Below are positions 20,228 through 28,873 of a stretch of DNA of 64,000 nt, in pieces; the first letter of the stretch is position 1, and every line of letters starts with the position of its first letter. A program made the translations under genes and the position numbers. The stretch covers positions 5,890,001 to 5,954,000 of the forward strand of contig JBHGNT010000020.1 in NCBI GenBank assembly GCA_043228905.1. Direction: 5' to 3'. A model generated the notes under the pieces. That model saw only the letters and a program-made list of their open reading frames with translations. It was not told the DNA's origin and made no database searches. Source of the stretch: Azolla caroliniana (Eukaryota > Polypodiophyta).

Positions 20228-21030
20228 TCCCGTTCGTGTTCATGTTCTAGTTCCCAGTGAGGGCCGCACAAGGCCACTCACTCCCGTTGGTGTTCGTGTT
20301 CCAGTTCCCGGTGAGGTCCGCACAAGGCCGCTCACTCCCATTGGTGTTCGTGTTCCAGTTCCCGGTGAGGGCCGCATGGTCGCTCACACCCATTCGTGTT
20401 CGAGTTCCCGGTGAGGTCCGCACAAGGCCGCTCACTCCCTTTGGTGTTTGTGTTCGAGTTCCTAGTGAGGGCCGCATGGTCGCTCACGCCCGTTTGTGTT
20501 CCTGTTCCCAGTGAGGGCCTCACATGGCCGCTCACTCCCATTTGTGTTCCTGTTCCCGGTGAGGGCCGCACATGGCCACTCACTCCCGTTCGTGTTCGTG
20601 TTCCCGGTGAGGGCCGCATGGTCGCTCACTCCCGTTCGTGTTCCAATCTCTGGTGAGGACCGCACATGGCCGCTCACTCCAACTATTGTTCGTGTTCTAG
20701 ATCCCAGTGAGGACCAACATGGTCGCTCATGCCCGTTGTTGTTCATGTTCCAGTTCCCGGTGAGGACCACACATGATTGATTACTCCCGTTCGTGTTCCA
20801 TTTCTCAGTGAGAACAACATGGTTGCTCACGCCCGTTGGTGTTCGTGTTCCAACTCTCAACGAGGACCGTTCCAGTTCCCGGCAAGGACCCCACATGGTT
20901 ACTCATGCCCCTTGGTAATCATGCTCCCCGTGAGGACCGCACATGGTCGCTCACAACCGTTGATATTTGTGTTCCAGTTCTAGGCGAGGACCACACATGG
21001 TCGCTCATGCCCATTGGTGTTAAATACCTC
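20228..21030. repeat. Tandem repeat array, ~46-60 bp unit
   Basis: About 14 diverged copies of a unit containing TTCCCGGTGAGGGCCGCA, then GGTCGCTCACTCCCGTT, then GTGTTCGTGTTCCAG. Successive copies start at 20251, 20305, 20359 and 20405, and so on. Long open frames on both strands across the array are repeat by-products. Confidence 0.9.
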
Positions 21031-21157
21031 GTCTTGTGGAAGGGTTACTCCTTGTCTAGGATTTACAAAATACTTTGGAGGTGATCTAAGATTTTCATCA
21101 ACAATATCCCCTTAAGCCGGCAAACGATTTGGGAAGGCATCGTTGGAGGGGGGATAA

Positions 21158-21583
21158 TGTCAAGATTCGAACTCTTGACATAACCATGTTATAATCGAGT
21201 GTTATGTGTTAACCAGACATCTAGCATATAATCATGTATATACTTCCTCATTGTAGGTTTTAGGTAGCATCATGTGCATAATTTCTCCCTTGTATTATTA
21301 ACACTTGGCACATGCATGCGTACCTACTACCTACATGCTCTATTGTATCACATGCGTGCAATAGGTATGCATGCCACTTAGTATAAATAGTTGAGTTCAC
21401 CTTGAAGGAATTCAAGGTGAACAACGCCAGTCATGGACATATCAATCTAGTATTCTCGTTTTGCCCATCTTCTCTCCTTAATCTTCATCTCTATCTTTAT
21501 GCTCTTGTGTCATTCCGTCATCGCTCCATCGTAGCCTCATCATCCATGCTCCGTCTTAGTCTGCACTTGGTGTGTCCGTGACA
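21158..21583 (+). repeat. 3' LTR of the small LTR element
   Basis: 426 bp, differing from the 5' LTR at only a handful of positions (for example ATGCATGCCAC versus ATGCATACCAC, CGCCAGTC versus CGCCAATC, and CATCCATGC versus CATTAGTGC), so the insertion is fairly young. Confidence 0.92.
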
Positions 21584-21883
21584 GGCGACATCCCGGAAAA
21601 AAATGTTTGGTGCCTACTGGATCGTATATGCCTTGGCAGAGGACGAGTATTCGCCGAAATATTTCTCCAGTTCATTGGTGGGAGGGATCTCCAAGCACCA
21701 GTCCCCAAGCGAGATGAGACCGAGCTTCTTTCGGACCATGGCATTTGTGATGGTGTCGATGTTCAGCTTGGTGCCATTGTCCTAAGCGTTGGGGTGGGGG
21801 TGAGCTTCGACAACACGGATGTAACCTGCCAAGCCGTGAGCGATGAGCCACTGGCGGAGGGTAGGTGGAATATCAATAGCCAT
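21584..21883 (-). pseudogene. Start of the coiled-coil ORF of Gypsy-G
   Basis: The minus strand from ATG 21883 reads MAIDIPPTLRQWLIAHGLAG, then RVVEAHPHPNA, stop, NGTKLNIDTITNAMVRKKLG, LISLGDWCLEIPPTNELEKY and FGEYSSSAKAYTIQ. It begins about 50 bp after the RNase H and connection region ends. No match to integrase HHCC or DDE motifs is seen. It continues at 19665 across the small LTR element. Confidence 0.5.
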
Positions 21884-21929
21884 GGGGATAGACAGATTGT
21901 GTGCTGAGTGCAAAGGGTGAGCCTGGGCT

Positions 21930-23000
21930 ATACAGTGCGAGCGGAAAGATTGGGGAAATCATTATCACAACCCGCGGCATCCTCTCCATTCTTGATGCGG
22001 CTTAGGTAGTCTACTACTACATGTTGAGTTCCTAGCCTCTACTAAATTTTGAAGTAACAACATCCATCTACCCAGCTTCCCTGTGAGCGACTATTTGGAA
22101 ACAAGGTACGGGAGGGCCACATGATCCACGTGAAACACAAACTTTTGGCCCAGTAGGTAGTGTCGAAATTTGTTTATGTTGTAGATCATACCTAGGGCTT
22201 CCCATTTGATTGTGGAGTAGTTTCATTCGGAAGTCAAAAGTTTTTGGCTCAAATAATAGAACGGCCAATACCAGTTCGGCTCGGTCAATTGCATTAGAGC
22301 ATTGCCGATTGCGATGATCAATGTGTCAACAAACACGTGGAACGGGAGCGTCCAATCCAACGGTTGGATGATTGGTTCTTGTGTTAGCATGACCTTCAGA
22401 GCCATATATGCTTTCTCCTCTGTTTCCATCCATTGGAATGGTGTATAGTGCACTATCACGTGCAGAGGTGTAGCGAAGTCGGCTAGATAGAGCAACATCT
22501 GACTATGCCATTGGATCTGTCTGAGGACGCAATTTAGGGGCTTTGCATTTTTTGGGGCCGGTGCTTCGATGATCACCTTGATTTTCCCCGGATCGACCGC
22601 AATGCCTTCGCTACTTACTATATGGTTGTGGAACGCCATTTGTGACGCCGAACGCACGCTTAAGCCTCATTGATCAACATCAATCCAAACATAACCGCAA
22701 ATGCCGAAGATGTTCTCTTCTTGTGCTATAAACCGCGAAGTCGGTGAGGAAGACCTGCATAAAGGCAGGTATATATTTGTTGAAAATCTCCGTGATGATG
22801 TGTTGAAAGGTTGTTGATGCAGTTTTGAGCCCGATCATCATCACAATTACTACAAATACACCCCAATCTATTAGAACGTCTTCTTCTCCTGGTCAACCAG
22901 TGCATACGAATCTGATTGTAGCCATTGAAGCCATCTAAAAAACTACATACATTTTGTGGACGGCTACCGCGTCCAACACCCCATCCGCGAACGGTAAAGG
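21930..23000 (-). pseudogene. Gypsy-G reverse transcriptase / RNase H
   Basis: The minus strand begins at the Copia-D border with PLPFADGVLDAVAVHKMY. Then come DGFNGYNQIRMH, GLKTASTTFQHIITEIF and IPAFMQVFLTDFAVYS (RT palm, with the YxDD-like site decayed to LTDF). After a frameshift come AFHNHIVSSEGIAVDPGKIK, EKAYMALKVMLTQEPIIQP and PFHVFVDTLIIAIGNALMQL (the D of the RNase H active site in FVD). Last come NYSTIKWEALGMIYNINKFR and DYLSRIKNGEDAA. The RT fingers are missing. There are multiple stops. Confidence 0.88.
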
Positions 23001-23448
23001 TGTAAAGAATCAAATGTGATTCTGTGCAAAGGAAGAGATGTGTGTGTGTGTGTGTGTGAAGAGGAGAGGTGAGGAGAGAAACACAAGATAGTCAAGAGAA
23101 AAATGAAGTACCCAAGAAGAAGATGTATATTAACAAGGAGAATATTTAGTACAAAAATGTCGCATTACAAGGGAGGACAACCGACACTTTATGAAGTAGG
23201 AGGAGGGTGCTTTATATTAGGTCACCCTCTCTCTTCATTAACTCACTATAATGCCCACTCTCTCTTGGGGAATGTGGAGACTTGCGAGTCATGGGGAATA
23301 TGGAAATCATTAGTTATGTGTCATAGAATATGATTCTATGACACATAATTAATGTGTAGAGAGTAGTGGTGACTTTTGACCTTTGCGTGCTCATAGATTC
23401 TCAAAGGGTGTGTTCCACACTAGGCTAGGTTGAGCTTGATTCTCAACA
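23001..23448 (-). repeat. Copia-D 3' LTR
   Basis: 448 bp, TGTAAAGAATC...TTCTCAACA. It contains a TG repeat (23040-23058) and a perfect 16-bp hairpin (23314-23348, loop ATG). Confidence 0.92.
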
Positions 23449-25337
23449 TGCCCCCTCCAGCTCAACTCGGGTCGTTTCCTTTCGGTTGATGTCTGCTTCG
23501 GTTGGTATCCAATTCGGACAATATCTAGTGTTTGCTTCAGTTGGTACCCGGTTCTCTCTTGTACTCCCCCTCAAGCTTGGCAAGTCAAGGATCGTCAATC
23601 TAAGGTTTGACATGAATTGCCGAAGCTTGTCGGCTCCTAGGGCTTTGGTGAAAATGTCGGTTTTCTGAAGATTCGTGTTGATATGTTGAAGGTCGACATC
23701 TCTAGCCTGAATGTGCTCTTTGATGAAGTGATAGTGCACCTCAATATGCTTCGTGCGCGCGTGGAACACCGGGTTCCGAGCCAGATAAATATTGTTCATG
23801 TTGTCACAGTAAAGGGGAGTCAAATCCTTGATGGGAATGCCCAAATCCTTCAAAATCCTCTTGAGCCATACGGCTTCCCATGCAGCCATAGTCCCGCCAC
23901 TGTATTCGCCCTCTGTGCTAAAAAATGCAACTGTTGGCTACTTCTTACTACTCCACGATATTGCTCCGTTGTCGAGCGAGAAGACGAATCCTAAGGTCAA
24001 TCGTCATTCAACTCTGTAGTCGACCCAGTGGGTGTCTGTGTACCCCTTGAGTCGAATTGGTGTAGCCGATTTGTAGAGAAGGTCACAATCCATTGTGCCG
24101 CTCATGTATCATAACACTCGCTTAGTGCAATCCAAGTGAATGTTACATGGCTTTTGCATGAATTGGCTAAGGAGACCGATGAGGTAGCTAAGGTCGGGTC
24201 AAGTGATTGTGAGATAGATGAGGCTCCCGATCAGTTGCCGATACACTTTAGGTTCTGATCGAGAGGGGTTGCCACAAACTTACATTCAGTCATCCCGAAC
24301 TTGTATAAAAAGTTAAGGATGTATTGTCATTGAGAGATCATAATACCGACTAGAGTCCAAATTACCTCAATGCCAAGGAAGTAATGGAGCTCCTTGTTGA
24401 TGTCTGTCATCTTGAATTTGCTGGAGAGGAGGGACTTGACCTTGTTGATGTCGACTAGATTTTCACCTCCAATGACTAGATTATCCACATATAGGATGAT
24501 GACAATCGGGCTTCTAGAATCGCTTCTAACATAGAGAGAGTTGTCGGATTTGGACATTCTGAAGCCGATTTGATGAAGATATTGTGTGATCTTCGAATGT
24601 CAAGCATGCGGTGGTTGCTTGAGGCCGTAGAGTGGCTTCTTTAGTCGACGGACTGCTTTCTGATGGATGTTGGATTCGAAGTCGGGTGGTTGGTCCATGT
24701 ACACCTCCTCTTCTAATTCGCCTTGGAGGAAGGAGTTCTTGACGTCCATATGGTGGAGGTGCCATCCTTTCGCCTTTGAAGGTCAGGAGCTTGATGACAA
24801 ATCCTCTCGATTGCATTGCCTTGAGTTTGTTGAGAGTGATGTGGCCAATCCTCTTGTGCCACAACTCTATCTCGGTGTTGGCTTTGAGGCCTTTTGCAAA
24901 TATGGCTGATTTTATCTCGTTCAACTCGAGCATAATCATTCGGCCTTCCCTTCAACCACGAGCGATAAGTTGGCCTTCCTTCTCGATGAAACAACCACCT
25001 TGGTTGAATCTAACTTGCATGCCTTGCTCAACAATTTGGCCGACTAAGACCAAATTCTTCGTTATGGTTGGTACATGCAAGATGTCTTTGATGCAAGTTT
25101 GTTCGCCTTCTTTCCTGAATGGGACATTGCCAATATGCCGAATCGGATGAGTACTGTCATCTCCAGTTTTGACATAGCCAAGTTGATCCGGCTCTCGTAA
25201 GTCTCAGAACCCTTTTTTATGAGACGTCATATCGTTCAAAGCACCGAAGTCGACGAACCATACATCTTCCAGACCGGAGGCACTAGTCGAAGTAGAGGCC
25301 AACATAGAATTTGCTCTATGTCTCATCACGAACATTC
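23449..25337 (-). pseudogene. Copia-D pol with internal deletion
   Basis: In minus-strand order: protease border (about 25230-25330, FRMFVMRHRANSM, VWFVDFGALND with D-F-G-A-L for D-S-G-A-S), pre-integrase (24790-24939, IELWHKRIGHITLNKLKAMQ), then at about 24775 a direct switch to RT ([29 protein letters not shown]), a YVDN-type RT site (24465-24510, IILYVDNLVIGGEN), GFVFSLDNGAISW and RNase H (23443-23889, EAVWLKRILKDLG, RTKHIEVHYHFI). The integrase core and the first part of RT are absent. Several frameshifts are present. Confidence 0.9.
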
Positions 25338-25875
25338 TGAAGAGAACAACATGGAATATTGCACGGCCATGACCGAGTAATGAATCACTTCAATGAGAAT
25401 GAAACACAGAAATGGGAAGTAGAGAGTACACTAAATGTTTACGTGGAAAACCCTAATGGGAAAAAACCACGGGAGCCCACAGACTCCAAGCTATCACTAT
25501 ATATAGGAAAGATACAATCAGAGACTCGGAGGCAACAACCTCGATCTCTATATCTTCGCCAACCGACAGTTACAACAGAGTATAACTCTGTATCTCCTCT
25601 CTCTCTATACAATAGTTATATCAACAACAATATGACAACAACTCTATCACAACCACACTTTAAGTGATTGCCCTAAGTCATATTTATACTTATATGAACT
25701 TAGGGCTATTTACAAATGTAGCTTCAATAGGCTTACTCAAAACATATTTACAAATATGTCTTCTCTTCTGGTTCTCACCAGGTCCATGCGATCCAGTTTC
25801 TGGAGCTCTTCCGGTTCTCACCGGGTCCTCTTCATTCATAACTAGATCCCATCTTGAGGGACCGATTTCCCAACA
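25338..25875 (-). mobile_element. Solo LTR of Copia-A type
   Basis: 538 bp, TGAAGAGAAC...TTTCCCAACA, flanked by a perfect CATTC duplication (25333-25337, 25876-25880). Removal restores Copia-D gag as HGRMFVMRHRANSM, matching RGGMFMMKHRANSM in Copia-E. It shares the GTGGAAAACCCTAATGGGAAA region and the TTTATACTTATATGAACTTA region with the Copia-A LTRs. Confidence 0.92.
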
Positions 25876-25880
25876 CATTC

Positions 25881-26802
25881 TGCCATGATCATCATAGTTA
25901 GAGTTGGTGGCTTAATTGGTGAGTTGTCGGCTTGTGGAAGCCTACTCATGCTTCTTCTTCCGACACTCTTCTTCGTGGTGATCGATTTCGCCGCAATATC
26001 CGCACTCAATTGAGTTTTGTCAGCTTGGACCAGCATGGAAGCTCCCCCTTCTTCCAAATGTTCCTATATTGTTTCCATTTCCTTGCTGAAATTGGGAGTT
26101 ATTTTCATAGGTCGGACCTCGTCCCCCTCGTCCTTGACCGAATCGGCCTCTTTTTGTACAACCGCATCCTCTTCGTCCGTCCGAATGTGAGTAGAGCATG
26201 TGAACTTCCAAGGCATTGCTCCTTGTTCGAACATGGTTTTCTTCAACCAACAACATTGATTGAAGATCAAAGAAAGAGGGAGGATTCCCCCTTGCTAGAA
26301 TGGTGGTTCTCATTGTGCCGAATCGTGGTGCGAGGCCGCCTAGGCATATTGGCACCATCTCATCATCCTCCATGTTGACACTTATCGAGCCGAGCAAGTC
26401 ACAAAGCTCCTTGATCTTCAAGGTGTAGCTTGTGATGGACATGTCCCTTTATTGAATGTTATTATTCAACTCTTGGCAGAGTTGGAGCTTTCGTGCCGTC
26501 GTATTGGCAACGAATATCTTCTTGAGATCCTCCCAAGCTTCTTTCGGCTTCTTGGCTTCTCGAATGTAGCCAAGCATGTGGTCATGGACACATGTTGCGA
26601 ACCAATACATCACTCGCCTTGCCGCTTACTCCCATGTTGAGTAGTCTGCGTCCCTCAGGTCAAGTTTGTTTTCTTTTGCTCCTTGAATGTCGCCCCAATA
26701 GGTTTGGCCAACAAGGTATTGGTGCATCTTGTACTCCCAAGATGCAAAGTTGTTTCCATCCAACTTCTCGCTAGGGAGAGTGCTCCACATTTGAGTATTC
26801 AT
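25881..26802 (-). pseudogene. Copia-D gag
   Basis: From ATG 26802: MNTQMWSTLPSEKLDGNNFA, YKMHQYLVGQTYWGDIQGAK, a stop region near 26630, then MSITSYTLKIKELCDLLGSI, QSMLLVEENHVRTRS and a Gly/Arg-rich RGRFGQGRGGRGPTYENNSQ region. The CCHC knuckle (about 25960-26010) follows. It is closely related to Copia-E gag at 55026. Frameshifts break it. Confidence 0.9.
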
Positions 26803-26959
26803 TATCTCGATGTAGAATTCTTTCTTCTTTTCCTTCTCTCTCAAACACAAGCTATGTAGTTGCACTATGATAGCAATGAGCCGGTTCTTCTTGAAAGTCA
26901 GCATAGAAAACAACACACACAGATGCGCTAGATTGAGCTGCCAAATCACTCTGATACCA

Positions 26960-26996
26960 TGTAAAGAATTGGATATGATTTTGTGCAACGGAAGAG

Positions 26997-27061
<65 letters not shown>

Positions 27062-27311
27062 GAGGAGAGGAGAGGAGAGAAACACAAGATAGAAAAGAGA
27101 AAAATGAAGTACCCAAGAAGAAGATGTATATTAACAAGGGGAATATTTAGTATAAAAATGTAGCATTACAAGGGAGGAGAACCAACACTTTATGAAGTAG
27201 GAGGGTGCTTTATATAAGGTCACCCTCTGTCTTCATTAACTCACTATAACGCCCACTCTTTCTGGGGGAATGTGGAGACTCACTAGTCATGGGGAATATG
27301 GAACTCATTAG
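26960..27311 (-). repeat. Copia-D 5' LTR, truncated
   Basis: Matches 23001-23448 up to CATTAG at 27311 and then stops; the missing part starts exactly at the 16-bp hairpin of the other LTR. It has a long TG repeat (26998-27058). Confidence 0.9.
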
Positions 27312-28193
27312 ACGATGACGTGTGGTGTCAATTTCCATCGGAGTTGGAGTACTTATTGGAGGCGCATTATATGACTCCCTCGGAAAAGGTTTCGCTACCA
27401 CTGAGGCGTAGGTAGGCTCTGATCTTGCCCTCGAAATTTGGAATTGTCATTCCGAACGTCGTTCGAAGAGGCGGTTGTCGCATCTCACCGCACGACTGAT
27501 TGCTTCTGTTAATGACTTTGGCTCTTCGGGGAAGGTCAAGAGTAAATCCTTGACATCGTTGCATAAACCATAACGAAATTGCTCCATCAATGCGTGATCA
27601 TCCCAAGGGATATCGGCAGTGAGTAAGTGGAAATTTGCAGCGTATGCAGAGGCTGGACGGTCACCTTGGCGTAATCGCCGGATTTTGTTGATTGTAGTCC
27701 TTATGCTATCAGTATCTCCAAAACAGGCCTTAAACTCACTTATAAATTCTTCAAAACTGTTTAGTAATGGATATTCCTTTTCCAACAATGGAGCAAACCA
27801 TGCTAACATTGAGCCACTAAGGAGAGTGCCTACTAGTCCCACTCGTGATGCATCGGTGGGATATCGAGAAGGATGCATTTGTATCACTAAACGTACCTGA
27901 TTCAAAAACCCTCTAAACTGTGATCGGGTCCCATCAAATTTTGCAGGAAGTCCGATCTTGGGTTCTTTGTGAATCCCTTGAGTGCGTGATCCTTATTGTT
28001 GTAATGATACGATAGTCTCTTCGAGTTGTTGTACACGTAACGTCAGCTCCCCATGTTGTTGTTTTTCTAGCGCTATTTGTTGAAGATCCCCCAACAAACG
28101 ATGATTTTCTTGTTCTAGTGCTACAAATTTCTCTTTTAAGCACTGGAGCTCCGAGAAAACAAATTGGTATTCCTGAGCGCTAACAGTTTCCAT
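27312..28193 (-). pseudogene. Gypsy-C gag (retrotrans_gag type)
   Basis: It starts at ATG 28193 with a coiled-coil-like N-terminus (ETVSAQEYQFVFSELQCLKE, LRVQQLEETIVSLQQ). After a frameshift near 27950 the gag core 27447-27905 reads SRVGLVGTLLSGSMLAWFAP, NSFEEFISEFKACFGDTDS, KIRRLRQGDRPASAYAANFH, ALMEQFRYGLCNDVKDLLLT and AISRAVRCDNRLFERR. A distal piece with PMEIDTTRHR (27300-27400) follows. This gag type is distinct from that of Gypsy-G. It forms the particle core of the element. Confidence 0.85.
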
Positions 28194-28286
28194 TTTACTA
28201 GGGAGGATAAGAGGATTAATAAGAAGATAAAAGGAAGAGGAGGAAAGGAAGATATGAAAGGAAGAACGAGCAAAATCGGTTCAAAC

Positions 28287-28711
28287 TGTCAGGAACAGTA
28301 CTAAGATAGAGAAGGAATTAGTACTAAAAGAAGTATTAGGAGAGGTAAAGAACTCTCGAGAGAAGGAAAGAGTGAGTGAGAGGGAGGGAGAGAGAGAGAG
28401 AGAGAGAGAGAGTGATGATAAGAAAAGATATATATTATGTGAAGAGAATGTACAGTAGTAGCTAGGAGGCTTAAGACTGGCGTTGAACCAATTTGGTTCG
28501 AAATAATGCCTTGTGCCTCCTTTTATAGTGTTCTCAGGAATACTCCTAAAATTTCTAGAATGTTCCAGAGAAATCTGGAATATACATCAATTTTCTATAA
28601 TAAAACATAAATGAAAATAATATTATATGTATTATAATGTATGGTTTAATAGTTAAGAGCTTGACCCATGTAGCACAAGGTCATGGGTTTGAGTCTTGCC
28701 ATATCATGACA
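28287..28711 (-). repeat. Gypsy-C 5' LTR with tRNA-like head
   Basis: 425 bp, with a GA microsatellite (28387-28412). Plus-strand bases 28638-28700 resemble a tRNA-derived sequence (GGTTTAATAGTTAAGAG, then GGTCATGGGTTTGAGTC) ending at the LTR terminus. The same LTR family occurs at 1-66. Confidence 0.85.
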
Positions 28712-28873
28712 CTCTTTTTCTTTTATAGCCCGAGGGAGGTACGTTACAATGTGGGATAAATTCTCCCCCTTATTCTATACACCATTTTCCTATTATACAT
28801 GTGCACATATTGCACATTGCCGACTTGCCCATTCCATCTTGGTTTCACACCAAAGCCGGAAATCTTCACGACA
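28712..28873. mobile_element. Fragment of a TGTCG-family LTR
   Basis: 162 bp matching the last third of the solo LTR at 18055-18580 (TTTTATAGCCC, TTACAATGTGGGATAAAT) and ending AATCTTCACGACA. Its beginning was lost where Gypsy-C joins. It lies within the Gypsy-G protease-RT linker. Confidence 0.85.

Larger units (their letters stand above)
19666..21583 (+). mobile_element. Small non-autonomous LTR element (TRIM/LARD-like)
   Basis: Two 426-bp LTRs, nearly identical, enclose a 1066-bp non-coding interior made mainly of tandem repeats. A polypurine tract GGAGGGGGGATAA (21145-21157) precedes the 3' LTR and fixes plus orientation. The target duplication is GGCAA (19661-19665) / GGCGA (21584-21588), one transition apart. 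No gag or pol motif is present, so it must move with proteins from another element. The sequence right after the 5' LTR (GTTTGTTCACC) is not a standard tRNA-Met primer site. Confidence 0.9.
23001..27311 (-). mobile_element. Copia-D: defective Copia element
   Basis: The minus-strand element has a complete 3' LTR (23001-23448), a truncated 5' LTR (26960-27311), a primer binding site TGGTATCAGAG (26949-26959) and a polypurine tract GAGCTGGAGGGGGCA (23449-23463). It belongs to the same family as Copia-E. Its pol lacks everything between the pre-integrase domain and mid-RT, and its gag is split by a solo LTR. The left flank is AAAGG (22996-23000); the right flank is lost with the truncation. Confidence 0.92.
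27312..28711 (-). mobile_element. Gypsy-C: 5' LTR and gag, truncated
   Basis: The minus-strand 5' LTR is at 28287-28711 (425 bp, TGTCAGGAAC...ATCATGACA on plus), followed by a gag gene that is cut at 27311 by the Copia-D LTR. Pol and the 3' LTR are missing here. The right flank is the truncated LTR fragment 28712-28873. Confidence 0.85.

Noticed and set aside
20094-21084. Open frames of 70-140 codons on both strands with repeated motifs
   Set aside because: They are translations of the ~50-bp tandem array in the small LTR element; no start context, and they are open on both strands by repetition.
26946-27087. Thr-His repeat protein
   Set aside because: Translation of the (TG)n microsatellite in the Copia-D LTR.
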